This document shows positions 38,184-49,500 of a DNA stretch of 64,000 nucleotides, piece after piece. The translations under genes were made by a program, and so were the position numbers. Each line of letters begins with the position of its first letter. Within the stretch, counting starts at the first letter, position 1. The notes under the pieces were generated by a model that did no database searches, was not told the origin of the DNA, and was given only the letters and a program-made list of their open reading frames with translations. The DNA comes from Charina bottae (lineage: Eukaryota; Chordata; Lepidosauria; Squamata; Charinaidae), in assembly GCA_023362775.1 (NCBI GenBank), contig JALMGJ010000004.1, positions 55,283,298 through 55,347,297 of the forward strand, in the 5' to 3' direction.

Positions 38184-39418
38184 CAACTAGAATACTGATT
38201 GGAATTGATTATGTAAGGCTAGTGTTGCACAATCACTGGCTCCCAGTTTTAAAAAAAACCAAGATTGTCTTTGTTTAGAGATACTGATTCTAAAGGAAGA
38301 GATCCTGTTCATTCCTATGTTAACCATGAGAAGGCATTCAGAGCCGAAGTACAGCAGGTGGTTGCCTGAGTACAGCAACAGCCTCATAGCTATGGCACAA
38401 GCCATTCAGAGCGTTCTGCCTGCTGCTTACTCCCTCTTTCTAGCATTAAGCAAAAGCATTTTCATACTGCCAGATCTTTAATTTCCTTGTCCTTTTGCTA
38501 CTACAGGCCCTGTCAGTAGTGTTATCTCTGTGATATACAGTACTGCAGGCTTTGGGGCTTTGGGGATATTTAACAATGCTTTAATATGGCTTTGTATTAT
38601 TTGTATTTCTTTTTCATGCTATAGGGAAATAAATAAATAAATAAATAAATAAATAGTGTTGAGAGTATAAATTTCTTAGCTGCAAAAGTACAGATATAAT
38701 GGTTAATTCTCAGATGGTAAATATTTGAGCTGTACTAGGTTGAGATTCACAATATGAAATGGCTTTCTGTATAAAAATTCCCTTCATTAAAAAAACTAGG
38801 TACTAGATAAAAGGCATATAGCCTAGTTTTTTCTTTCTCTCTCTCTCCTGATGTAATAGTTTATATGTGAATCATGCAATCCTTTTGTTCTACTCTACCA
38901 GGGGTTCATTTTTGTGCATTTAATGTTAGGGTAGTATAATCAGGACTACAGTATTCTGCTTTCCAGCCTAAGTGATTCATTGAAGGATGTTGGGACATTT
39001 TGTTTGTATGAAAATTTATATCATATTGAAATCTGAACAGCCAAAATAAGATCTATTGTCTTGGTGAAAACTAGGCCATCTTTTTGCCATTTTTCTCATT
39101 TGCAGCCTATTCTTGCTTCCCTTCTCTTGGACCTTGAAGATGAGCAGCAGCTTTAAAATGGTTATATTGCTATTTATAGAATCAGAGCGAAGAGTTTTGC
39201 TGTGTTCTGCTAGGTTTGGATTATCACCTCCTCATATCTGTGCATGTCTCCCTTCAGTATAAAATCAAGGACATTCTATTTTACCCCTTTGACATTCTGA
39301 CATCCCCAAAGTTATGCTACAATCTTATGGACTCAAGGTAGTATCCTGGGGTCAAGGATCCTTAAGATGGTAGACATAGGAGGAAGAAACTGAACTTTGA
39401 TTCTACTGTTTTGCTAGC
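38184..39418. other. AT-rich sequence with an (AAAT)n run
   Basis: A microsatellite of AAAT units lies at 38626-38655. Otherwise no feature recognised. Confidence 0.45.
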
Positions 39419-39426
39419 CTCTGGGG

Positions 39427-39807
39427 CAGGGCTTTCCAAAGTGCCGCTGCTGGCGACAGACTGAGCGGCGGCGGCGGCGACACACGCGCGCACGGTGACG
39501 GCGTGGGGGGGCGTGCGGCGGCACGCGCGCACGGCGGTGGCGCGGGGGGGGGCGTGCGGCGGCAGCGCGGGAGGGGCGTGCGGCGGCGCACGCGCGCGCA
39601 GGGTGGCAGCGCAGGAGGGGCGTGCGGCGGCGCGCGCGTGCACGGTGGCAGCGCGGGAGGGGCGGGGGGCGGCGCGGGGGGCGTGCAGCGGCGCGCGCGG
39701 CGGCCGCCGTGCACGCGCGCGCCGCCGCTTCCGGGTGGTGTGGCGACACACCACGCTGTGTGTGGCGACACACTTTTGTGTCGCGACACACAGTTTGGAA
39801 AGCTCTG
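39427..39807. mobile_element. hAT-type MITE copy 3 carrying a GC-rich minisatellite
   Basis: The ends 'cagggctttccaaa' and 'tttggaaagctctg' and the perfect 8-bp target duplication 'ctctgggg' (39419-39426 and 39808-39815) define it. The right end keeps the 'gtgtgtggcgacacac' hairpin. Most of the interior (about 39465-39725) is replaced by an extremely GC- and CpG-rich imperfect tandem array of units like 'ggcgtgcggcggc'. Long open frames on both strands here follow from the stop-poor GC composition and are not genes. Confidence 0.9.
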
Positions 39808-39840
39808 CTCTGGGGCCTGCTTTCCTAAAGAGGAGAGATG

Positions 39841-41073
39841 ATTGACTGATTATATGTCATCAAGTTGTTGTCGACTCTTAGTAACCACATAGATAGATTT
39901 TCTCCATGACAATCAGTCCCTAACCTGGTTTTTTGGGTCTTCCAACATTGCACCCATTGTCACTGTAGCTGAAGCCATCCACCTTGCTGCTCATTGTCCT
40001 CTTCCCTTTTCTTCCACCTTTCCCAGCATTAGAGCCTCCTCCAGAGAGCTAGGTCTTCACACAATGTGTCTAAAGTGGGATAATACGAGCCTGGTCATTG
40101 GTGGCTCAAGTGAGAACTCTGAGTTGATTTGTTTGATAATCCATTTGTTTGTTTTCTTGGCTGTCCATGGTTTTTTCAGGAGTCTTCTCCAACACCAGCA
40201 TTCAGAAGCGTCAATACTCTTGCTATTCTGCTTCTTCAAAGTCCAATTTTCATTTCCAAAGAGTGTCACAGGGAATACCATTGCTTGCATGATTCCGATC
40301 TTTGTAGGTATAGACACATCACGGCATTTGAATATCTTTTCCAAGGCCTTCGTGGCTGCTCTACTGAGTGCTAAGTAAAGGTAAAGGTTCCCCCCGCACA
40401 TTTGTGCAGTCATGTCCAACTCTAGGGGCCGGTGCTCATCTCCGTTTGTTAGCCGAAGAGCCAGCGTTGTCCGAAGATGCTTCCACGGTCATGTGGCCGG
40501 CATGACGCACATGGAACACTGTTACCTACCCACCGAAGTGGTACCTATTTATCTACTTGCATTTGCATGCTTTCGAATTGCTAGGTTGGCAATAGCTGGG
40601 GATAGTGCAGGAGCTCACTCCGTCATGTGGGAACCTCCGAACTTGCGATCTTCCGATCAACAAGCCAGGCATCTTACCTGGTGAGCCACCATGCCCCTAT
40701 GCTACTGAGTGCTAGTCTGCAGCATATTTCTTGACTGCTTGATCCTTTACTGTTGATGGTTGATCCTAAAAGGCAGAAGCTATCCATCACTTTGATATCT
40801 TCATTGTCAATTCTAAGGCTGCTGGTTCTACATGTTGTCATTAGTTTGGTCTTCTTTATCTTTAATTTTAGTCCCATTTTTTCACTTTGCTTATAACTAG
40901 AGCTTGCAGATCCTTCACATTTTCGGCTATCAGGGTAGTGTCATCAGAATAGCACAGGTTATTGATGTTTCTTCCTCCACTGGTGGTCCCTTGCCTATAC
41001 TGCTGGAAGGCTCCAAGCAAATAACAGGATTGCTCTGGCAGTACTATTGCATTTTCTATTTCTTGGAGAAATT
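39841..41073 (-). repeat. Ancient RTE-type LINE fragment
   Basis: On the minus strand the translation shows an eroded C-terminal RTE region: 'KCRDVSIPTKIGIMQAMVFPV', 'SIDASECWCWRRLLKKPW', 'KTNKWIIKQINSEFSLE', and further upstream 'KLKIKKTKLMTT'. It is much more diverged than the other RTE copies here and broken by frameshifts. A SINE interrupts it at about 40374-40701. It is the oldest layer of the nested region, and its sequence appears to resume at 44496 and 46441. Confidence 0.8.
40374..40701 (-). mobile_element. Sauria-type SINE inserted in the old RTE fragment
   Basis: Minus orientation, with the 'aaggtaaaggttcccc' tail on the left, the BovB-like segment next to it, and the tRNA-like head ending at 'gtgagccaccatgcccc'. 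It is flanked by the 13-bp duplication 'ctactgagtgcta' (40361-40373 and 40702-40714). The head carries a small deletion near 40635 compared with the copy at 63253. Confidence 0.92.
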
Positions 41074-41241
41074 ATTTTTTTTAATAATAACTTTATTGCA
41101 TTTTCAAAGTAAAGATAAAACATGAAAAGATAGAAAAAGATTGAAAGAAAACTAAAGAAAAAAGGGACAAACTAAAAAGTACAGAAATAAATAGAAAAAG
41201 ATTCAAAAAGAATGACTTCCTACTCTTTACAACAAAGATAT

Positions 41242-41909
41242 TGTCCTGTCCCAGCCCAATCACACACAATATACCAGGGAGGCAGTTGTAAAACTTTACT
41301 GAGAAACTTGTGAGGTAAACTTGTAAGGTAACGAACAGGCGGCAAGGGAGTGTGAGCGCAAACGCACACACTCTACAAAAACAACCCCCAAAAGTCCCAT
41401 GAGCTTGCCTTAAGGGAGTTTCACATTCAAGACACAATTAGTCAAGCGAATCCAAGAGTCAAGAGTCAGGTCACGAGGTTTTCCGATCAGGAATCCAGGT
41501 ACATGGAGTCCAGTAAACAGACAGTTGTCCCCAATAAACAGTCTGGGCTTGCGGCTCCCTTTTTATAGAGGCAGACCTGGGTGGAGCTTATTTAGGAGGG
41601 CGGGGCTACTTTCTCGCACGTAGCCTCGCCGACCTCCACTGTTACCTCTCTCCTTTCCACTCTCCTTTCTTGAGCACTGGGAGGGGGTGGCAGCTCTGAG
41701 TCTTCGTCCTGACTAATCAGCGGCACCTATGCCTGCTACTTGCTGACCAGCCCCACCTCCTCTGACTGCTCAGGGGACCGTTTATCTAGAGCTGTCTGCT
41801 TGCCCTCCATCTCTACGTCAGAGGCTGGCTGCCCGTCCTCGTTGTCTGACTCTGACTCTGACTCCGAGCCCGAACCCCCCATGGACTCCGAGCCCAAGCC
41901 CCCATGACA
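41242..41909 (-). mobile_element. Solo LTR (668 bp) inside element B
   Basis: On the minus strand it starts 'tgtcatgggggc' and ends 'ctgggacaggaca', with TG...CA ends. It is flanked by the 5-bp duplication 'gatat' (41237-41241 and 41910-41914). A TATA-like 'tataaaaaggga' near 41565 in minus orientation suggests the transcription direction. No internal region is present. An acidic Ser/Glu-rich frame near its start ('GSESESESDNEDG') is an accident of repeats or part of the LTR, not a gene. Confidence 0.82.
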
Positions 41910-42416
41910 GATATAATAAAGAATACATCAATCTCTTACTCCAATTTTAACTATAATAAACATTATTTCTATAATCCATTTCAACCTAATAATCAAAATT
42001 CCAAAATAAAACTTCATTTTTTCAGTTACAAACAAAAAGTCCAAAAGCAAATCTTTACGAGAAACTATTTAAACTAAATATTAACTCTCATCCATATGTT
42101 TTGCCATCTCTGCCAAATCCATTAAATTTATCTTCCATTGTTCCCCTATAGGAATTTACACTACCTTCCACCACTGTACCTAAAAATATCTTACTCTTAT
42201 TAATTTATAAAAGAAACAAAGTCCAAAGTGTTATTTCAAACTAAATATTAATCAAACTTACAAGGGATAAATTATATTATACATTCAGCTTTAAAACCTT
42301 TAACATCATAATACATATCTTTTCCCAGTAATTCTTAACATCCTTAAAAGACAAAAAATGCCTTCACTTTATATATCTTAAAAATATCTTTTTAATACTA
42401 CCCAAATAATACTTCC

Positions 42417-42866
42417 TGTCAGAGTGCGCACCGTGGGGTGGCCTGTTCCTTTTTCCAAGACACCAGTGATCCACGTTCTATGCAGTAAATAGACACTCAA
42501 GCAGAGATTAGATAAAATAGCCTATTTACTTTATATACATACGTAGTCCAAATACATCCAACAGCAGTAACAAATGATACAGCAATAAAGTGATGAGAAG
42601 TGTAGCAGCAACGAGAAGAAAGAACACCAGACTTCTCTGCTTATATACATAAACTGACCAATCACATTATAGGTCACTCTCATCATCTGCCACACCTAAC
42701 TAAACTATTAGCACCTGTAGTATGAGTCATACACTGCCACATCATCCCTACAACAATGGCTGCTAATTGGGTGACTTGCAGAGTAATTCCCCTCTCACCT
42801 AGATATCAAGCCTCTCCAGTATAATTTATCTAACTGTAAATTCCTGGGTATATACAAACCCCAACA
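42417..42866 (-). mobile_element. Solo LTR (450 bp) inside element B
   Basis: On the minus strand it begins 'tgttggggtttg' and ends 'cactctgaca' (TG...CA). The 5-bp duplication 'cttcc' lies at 42412-42416 and 42867-42871. A TATA-like 'gtatataagcag' near 42640 (minus) favours minus orientation. It is a different family from the LTRs at 37714 and 41242. Confidence 0.82.
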
Positions 42867-42867
42867 C

Positions 42868-43300
42868 TTCCATTATCAATATTAGTATTGTCTAGAATAA
42901 AAAGAACATCCTGGGCATTCTTAATCACCAAAATCCATACCAACTATAATAATAAGAATTTATCCCACCTCAAAGAGAAAAAAACCCAAAACATCATTTT
43001 GTCTCTTATTCAGTTAAAAAGTCTCAACATTAAACTACACATCTAACCCCAGTATTTCTTAACATTCTTATAAATCCACTATAGATGACAAAAAGCATCT
43101 TCATCTTATATATCAAACATAAAGATATCTTGTTACTAATACTTAAAGGATATTTCCCTTATTAATATCAATATAACCTAAAGTGAGAATAACATCCTGG
43201 GGAAAGCACTCATCTTAGTCACCAAAAATCCATCCAAGCAAACATAATTAGAATTTATCCCACCTCAAAATAAACCAAAACATCTCTTAATCTCTTATTC
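42868..43300 (-). repeat. Diverged tandem repeats of about 290 bp in element B
   Basis: The word series 'aacatcctggg', 'tcaccaaaa(a)tcc', 'gaatttatcccacctcaaa' and 'tctcttattca' occurs at about 42903-43016 and again at about 43192-43304, giving a period near 290 bp. A weaker third copy may extend into 41910-42410. These are internal non-coding repeats of the element. Confidence 0.6.
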
Positions 43301-43660
43301 ATTGTTAGATATCTTAAATTTATACAGAGAACTTTATCGATCACCTCCTCCATCTTTTCTTCTTCCCATCCTAGGAGCCCCAATGTCTCTTCTGGGACCT
43401 TCCACAGTTTTAAACCAAATTCCTCTTCCTCAAGTTCAGAGAGTACAGTCTTATCCACCTGTCTTTCTGGCTCCAAATCTCTAGTTTTCATCTTATTCTT
43501 TTAAAGTTCCACTCTATCCTTTAAGTGTTTGGCATCACCATCAGTTTCTTCCAACTTCTGATCCAAACTCTTCTCCAAATCTTCAGACTTGTTCTTCATG
43601 TATTCGATAAGTTTAAAAATAAACTCCTTGAAAATAGCTTTAAGGGATTCCATATTTCTG
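43255..43660 (-). pseudogene. ORF1-like coiled-coil remnant of element B
   Basis: On the minus strand an ATG near 43652 opens a charged, helix-forming frame ('MESLKAIFKEFIFKLIEYMK', then 'SEDLEKSLDQKLEET'). It meets a stop and re-opens as a Glu-rich segment ('FGLKLWKVPEETLGLLGWEE'). Its position after the 5' UTR and its heptad-like pattern fit an L1 ORF1p, an RNA-binding trimer, but no clear RRM domain is left. Moderate to low certainty. Confidence 0.45.
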
Positions 43661-44929
43661 AAACCAGACCTTTGTGTTCTTCTCTCTGCGATGATCTACG
43701 GCTCCCTGTAGTGTCTCAGAGTATAACAGAAGCAAATTAAACACAGCTCCAGAAGTTAAACTTATTTCAAAAGGAACAAGGGAAAGTTCTCCAATTACTA
43801 CTGTTTACACAGCTGAACCAATTGACACAGCATGAAATAACAACAAAAAACAACTTTCGCACAGGAACACAAAAACAAAAAAGACAGATTCTGGTTCTAC
43901 CAACACAGATTTGCCAAAAAAATAAAGAAAAAAAATAAAGAAAAAAAGAAATATAACTTCAGTAATCCATAAAACTTATCTTGCTTCTTAAAAAGGAAGA
44001 AAAAACAACAACAACCAGCAATCTCAGCTTCGGTCTTTTTGCAATATATACAAAGCACACATTTCCAAACCACTCACTTAAAAAGAAAATCCCCCAAAAT
44101 AATGAAAATCTCCAAGAGTGTCAGCTTCTCTTCACTATAAAAACCCTCTCTTAAGTAACAAATAAGCATAAAATAAAGTGCCTTAGAAATGGGGTGGTTG
44201 GTTCTAGAGTCCGTTTCCCGGCTTCGGTACAGTCTCAGACAAGATGATAGCCCTGACTCTCAGCTGTTCCACTCACCAGTCGATTGCAGAAACTCCGTTT
44301 TGTGACTCCCCCATGAGGAACAGCCGTCCGGGGGACAGGTGGGTTAATTTCCTGAATTCTCCTTGGATCCAGAGAATTCTTCAGGCTCCAGGGTTCAGCC
44401 CAAGCCCCTCCCCAAACTGCGCCACCGGCTCTGCTTCAAAAGGAGCCGGTAAGTCTGCCATGATCCCCACCGGAAGTCTCTTTCTTGGAGAAATTCTGAT
44501 ACTATATTGTTGGCTTTATCTTTTTTTTTTAATAAGAATTTTATTAAGTTTTAAGCAAAGATAAAAGCTACAGAAAAACAAAAAACTACAAAGAAAGTAC
44601 TGCCTTCACAGTCAAGACGGTTTTGTCCTATGTCTTGATATTTGATGAAATGCAGAAGTTCTCAAAGACTTTCACCAAGATTCAAAAATAGCTCTTGTGA
44701 ACTTTGAAGAGATATTGATCTTCAGGAGAGAATTTATAAAATGCCAGGAGAATAACCACCAAACTAAAACTCAAAAAGGAATTGATCTATTTATATAAAA
44801 CATGCTGCTGGGTTTTTTTTTTTTTAAAAAAATCAACAGGATAGCACTTTTTAGAACCAAAGTTACAAAATAGTAGGACTCTGTTAATCTGTAAGTTTCT
44901 TTTTTTTTAAATAAGAATTTTATTAAGTT

Positions 44930-45424
44930 TCAAACAAGGATAAAAGCTACAGAAAAAGAAAAAACTACAAAGAAAAAGAAAAAAAGTGTGAAAACACAAG
45001 AGAATTTTTTTTTCAAAGTTACAAAAAGAGGTGACTTCTGCCCAACTTCCCCCCTCAAAAACTCTGACTTCTCTTCAGGAGACCTCCCATACATAATTAC
45101 CCCTTCTTTTCCATGGTGTTCCACCAGAAGATCAATTTCACTTGTGGCTTGCAATTCGATCTCTCCCTTAAATTTCTCCCACTCGACTGTCCAATCTTCA
45201 TCCAGCATTTCAATAGAAATCCCAATCTCACTCTTAGAAGAGACATTTCTGTCGTTGTTAAATTCCTCAGTTTCATCCACGACATCCCCAGCCAGATGAC
45301 ACATTTTAGACCTCATATTTTCCACAATGTCCTGAATGTCTTGCTTAAAAACTTGGTAGGAGTCAGAAAGAATCTGTTTAAAATCTTGGTGGAAGTCAGA
45401 GAGAGTCTGTTTAAAATTCTCCAT
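44930..45424 (-). CDS. ORF1-like frame of element C, 164 codons
   Basis: The frame starts at an ATG (45424) just after the 5' UTR. Its N-terminal 40 residues form a repeated amphipathic pattern ('NFKQTLSDFHQDFKQILSDSY', cut here to 'NFKQTLSDFHQDFKQIL'), as expected of a coiled coil. The middle is acidic and the last 40 residues are a Phe/Val-rich run that looks like translated 3' UTR rather than a designed domain. It may be a truncated L1 ORF1p. It has no relative I can name, and function is doubtful. Confidence 0.4.
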   Translation of the reverse strand: MENFKQTLSDFHQDFKQILSDSYQVFKQDIQDIVENMRSKMCHLAGDVVDETEEFNNDRNVSSKSEIGISIEMLDEDWTVEWEKFKGEIELQATSEIDLLVEHHGKEGVIMYGRSPEEKSEFLRGEVGQKSPLFVTLKKKFSCVFTLFFFFFVVFSFSVAFILV

Positions 45425-45465
45425 GTCTCATGCAGTAGATTATGGCGCCCCCTAGGAGCTTAACC

Positions 45466-45787
45466 TGCAAGAAGATCAAACCAGTCCATACTCCAGGAAA
45501 TAAAGCCATACTGCTCACTTGAGGGAATGATATTAAAGGCAAAACTGAAGTACTTTGGCCACATAATGAGAAGACAGGATACCCTGGAGAAGAAGCTGAT
45601 GCTAGGGAAAGTGGAAGGCAAAAGGAAGAGGGGCCGACCAAGGGCAAGATGGATGGATGATATTCTGGAGGTGACAGACTCAACCGTGGGGGAGCTGGGG
45701 ATGGTGACGGCCGACAGGAAGCTCTGGCGTGGGCTGGTCCATGAAGTCACGAAGAGTCGGAAGCGACTGAACGAATAAACAACAACA
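45466..45787 (+). mobile_element. 5'-truncated RTE/BovB-like fragment, second subfamily
   Basis: It is flanked by the 12-bp duplication 'aggagcttaacc' (45454-45465 and 45788-45799). It encodes only the C-terminal end of the RTE protein ('LKAKLKYFGHIMRRQDTLEKK', shortened here to 'LKYFGHIMRRQDTLEKK', then 'GKRKRGRPRARWMDDI'). It ends 'gactgaacgaataaacaac', the 3' terminus of the 22528-25751 subfamily. This is typical 5' truncation. Confidence 0.93.
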
Positions 45788-46513
45788 AGGAGCTTAACCA
45801 GCGAAAGTCGAAGATATGAAAGAATTTTGGAATGTGTTTTCCCAAGCGAAAGTGAGATATGCAGACAGTTCCCCAGGGAAAGTAGAAGCAGAAAACTGAA
45901 AGTTCAAATCAGCTGATTTAACGTGTAGGAAAATCTTCAAATTTAGTACAAAAACAGTAAGACGGAGATAATTATTTACTCTCAATCCTCCTCAATATTT
46001 GGAGGGAAAACAAAGTCCAAAACTTAAAAATAATTTTTAAAAAATTAACCCCCAAAATAACGATAAGCACCAAGAGAACCCGGTTCTCCTTGATGTAGAA
46101 AGCCTCTCTTAGGGTCTGCGTACTTAAAAGAAATATAAATTGGGTGATTTAGAAATGGGGTGGCCGGTCTTAGTGGGGACGTCCCAGCCTCCCAGCTAGC
46201 TCTTACCAGTTGAACGTGAAACACTGTTTGCGATCTGGCTGCAAGCAGCCGTCCGGAGAACAAATGGGGTGATTCCTGGTGTTTTCCTTTTTTCCGGAAA
46301 ACATTCCTGGGCTTCAGGAAAAACCTGCCTGAGTCCGAAAAAACTGCCGCATTGTTAGTTCTGCCCGCAGAGCCCGCGGGCACAGCTTTTCAGTCCGCCA
46401 TGTCCCCACCGGAAGTCTCCACTATATTTTTGGCTTTATCGGTAGAATTTGTAGGCAGAAAGTTAGAAAGTTGAGACAGGGATGGCATTGTTATCTGGAG
46501 GTAAAGAAAGAGA

Positions 46514-49500
46514 CCCCTTCATGGATCACTGCCTTGTCGTGGCGAAGGGGCTTGCGTAACTCAATGAAGTCAGGTCAAGAAGAACAGGTCATGATGGAGA
46601 GTTCTGACAAAACGTGGTCCACTGGAGGAGGAAATGGCAAACCACTCCAGTATCCTTGCCAAGAAAACCCATGGACAGTATCAAAAGGCTAAAAGATATG
46701 ACGCCGGAAGATGAGCCCCTCAGGTCGGAAGGTGTCCAAAATGCTACTGGGGAAGAGCGGAGGGCAATTCCGAGTAGCTCCAGAAAGTGTGAAACGGCTG
46801 GGCCAAAGCCGAAAGGACGCTCAGTTGTGGATGTGTCTGGAAGTGGAAGGAAAGTCCGATGCTGTAAAGAACAATATTGCATAGGAACCTGGAATGTAAG
46901 AACTATGAATCAAGGTAAGCTGGATGTGGTCAAACATGAGATGACAAGATTGAACATCGACATATTGGGAATCAGCGAACTAAAATGGACAGGAATGGGC
47001 GAATTTAATTCAGGAGACCATTATATATACTACCGTGGGCAAGAATCCCTTAGAAGAAATGGAGTAGCTCTCATAGTCAATAAAAGAGTGGGAAAGGCAG
47101 TACTGGGGTACAACCTCAAAAACGACAGAATGCTTTCAGTTCGAATCCAAGGCAAACCATTCAACATCACAGTGATCCAAGTCTATGCCCCAACCACTGA
47201 TGCCAAAGAAGCTGAAGTTGACCGGTTCTATGAAGACCTACAACACCTTCTAGAACCAACACCAAAAAAAGATGTCCTTTTCATCATAGGGGACTGGAAT
47301 GCTAAGGTAGGAAGTCAAAAAATAACCGGAATAACAGGCAAGTTCGGCCTCGGAGTACAAAATGAAGCAGGGCAAAGGCTAATAGAGTTTTGTCAAGAGA
47401 ACACGCTGGTCATAGCAAACACTCTTTTCCAACAACACAAGAGACGACTCTACACATGGACATCACCAGATGGTCAATACCGAAATCAGATTGATTATAT
47501 ACTTTGCAGCCAAAGATGGAGAAGCTCTATACAATCAGCAAAAACAAGACCTGGAGCTGACTGTGGCTCAGATCATGAGCTTCTTATTGCAAAATTTAGG
47601 CTTAAATTGAAGAATGTAGAGAAAACCACTAGACCAATCAGGTATGACCTAAATCATATCCCTTATGAATATACAGTGGAAGTGAGGAATAGATTTAAAG
47701 GATTAGATCTGGTAGACAGAGTGCCTGAAGAACTATGGATGGAGGTTCGTAACATTGTACAGGAGGCAGCAACTAAAACCATCCCAAAGAAAAAGAAATG
47801 CAAGAAAGCAAAGTGGCTGACTGATGAGGCTTTACAAATAGCTGAGGAAAGAAGGGAAGCAAAAGGCAAGGGAGAAAGGGAAAGATATAAACAACTGAAT
47901 GCAGAATTCCAGAGAATAGCAAGGAGAGATAAGAAGGCCTTCTTAAATGAACAATGCAAAGAAATCGAGGAAAACAATAGAATGGGGAAGACTAGAGATC
48001 TCTTCAAGAAAATCGGAGATATCAAGGGAACGTTTTGTGCAAAGATGGGCATGATAAAGGACAAAAAAGGCAGGGACCTAACAGAAGCAGAAGAGATTAA
48101 GAAGAGGTGGCAAGAATACACAGAAGAACTATACAAGAAAGATCTTAATATCCCTGATAAATACGATGGTGTGGTCACTGACCTTGAGCCGGACATCCTA
48201 GAGAGTGAAGTCAAGTGGGCCTTAGGAAGCATTACTAACAACAAAGCTAGCGGAGAAGACAGTATCCCAGCTGAGCTATTTAAAATCCTAAAAAATTATG
48301 CTGTTAAAGTGCTGCACTCATTATGCCAACAAATTTGGAAAACTCAACAGTGGCCACAGGATTGGAAAAGGTCAGTTTACGTTCCAATTCCAAAGAAAGG
48401 CAATGCCAAAGAATGTTCAAACTACCGTACAATTGCGCTCATTTCACATGCCAGCAAGGTTATGCTCAAAATCCTACAAGCTAGGCTTCAGCAGCATGTG
48501 AACCGAGAACTACCAGAAGTGCAAGCTGGGTTTCGAAGAGGCAGAGGAACTAGAGATCAGATTGCCAACATTCGCTGGATCATGGAAAAAGCAAGAGAGT
48601 TCCAGAAAAACATCTACTTCTGCTTCATTGACTATGCTAAAGCCTTTGATTGTGTGGATCACAACAAACTGTGGCAAATTCTTAAAGAGATGGGAGTACC
48701 AGACCACCTTACCTGTCTCCTGAGAAACCTGTATGTGGGTCAAGAAGCAACAGTTAGAACCGGACATGGAACAACCGACTGGTTCAAAATTGGGAAAGGA
48801 GTACGACAAGGCTGTATATTATCACCCTGCTTATTTAACTTATATGCAGAGTACATCATGAGAAATGCCGGGCTGGATGAATCACAAGCCGGAGTTAAGA
48901 TTGCCGGGAAAAATATCAACAACCTCAGATATGCAGACGATACCACCCTAATGGCAGAAAGTGAAGAGGAACTAAAGAGCCTCTTGATGAGGGTGAAAGA
49001 GGAGAGTGCAAAAGCTGGTTTGAAACTCAACATTAAAAAAACCCAGATCATGGCATCTGGTCCCATCACTTCCTGGCAAATAGAAGGGGAAGAAATGGAA
49101 GCAGTGACAGATTTTATTTTCTTGGGCTCCAAGATCACCGCAGACGGTGACTGCAGCCATGAAATTAAAAGACGCTTGCTCCTTGGAAGGAAAGCTATGG
49201 CAAACCTAGACAGCATATTAAAAAGCAGAGACATCACCTTGCCGACAAAGGTCCGTATAGTTAAAGCTATGGTTTTTCCAGTAGCAATGTATGGCTGTGA
49301 GAGTTGGACCATAAGGAAGGCTGAGCGCCGAAGAATTGATGCTTTCGAGCTGTGGTGCTGGAGAAGACTCTTGAGAGTCCCTTGGACTGCAAGGAGGTCA
49401 AACCAGTCAATCCTAAAGGAAATCAACCCTGACTGCTCATTGGAAGGACAGATGCTGAAGCTGAAGCTCAAATACTTTGGCCACCTAATGAGAAGAGAGG

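Larger units (their letters stand above)
41074..44480 (-). mobile_element. ORF2-less L1-like retrotransposon (element B) with two solo LTRs inside
   Basis: A perfect 15-bp target duplication 'tttcttggagaaatt' flanks it (41059-41073 and 44481-44495). On the minus strand the 5' end begins 'gagacttccggtgggg' and the 3' end has an AATAAA-like sequence and A-run. Removing the two solo LTRs and their duplications leaves about 2.28 kb. It has a GC-richer 5' UTR, an ORF1-like coiled-coil coding trace, an AT-rich repeat-containing 3' region, and no recognisable endonuclease or RT. It resembles a half-L1 (ORF1-only) element. The L1 assignment rests on structure, not a database match. Confidence 0.7.
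44521..46420 (-). mobile_element. ORF2-less L1-like retrotransposon (element C)
   Basis: It is flanked by a 20-bp target duplication, 'actatattgttggctttatc' at 44501-44520 and a one-mismatch copy at 46421-46440. The minus-strand 5' end 'gagacttccggtgggg' is shared with element B. It comprises a 5' UTR (46420-45430), an ORF1-like frame (45424-44930) and a 3' end. Two similar 3' termini are present, at about 44898-44930 and 44521-44560, each with 'aataaaattctta' and an A-run. No endonuclease or RT. A BovB-like fragment interrupts it at 45466-45787. Confidence 0.72.

Noticed and set aside
39362..39845. Arg/Ala/Pro-rich open frames on both strands in the GC-rich MITE
   Set aside because: All frames are open because the repeat is stop-poor; the translations are low-complexity and the region is bounded by MITE ends.
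41820..41900. Acidic Ser/Glu-rich peptide near the 668-bp LTR edge as a gene
   Set aside because: It lies wholly within a solo LTR and arises from short 'gagtca' repeats, with no start or downstream coding context.
46614..46670. Starting the BovB protein 19 codons earlier at 46614
   Set aside because: That codon is GTG. The first ATG in frame is 46671, in a reasonable initiation context, and the same holds for the other two copies.
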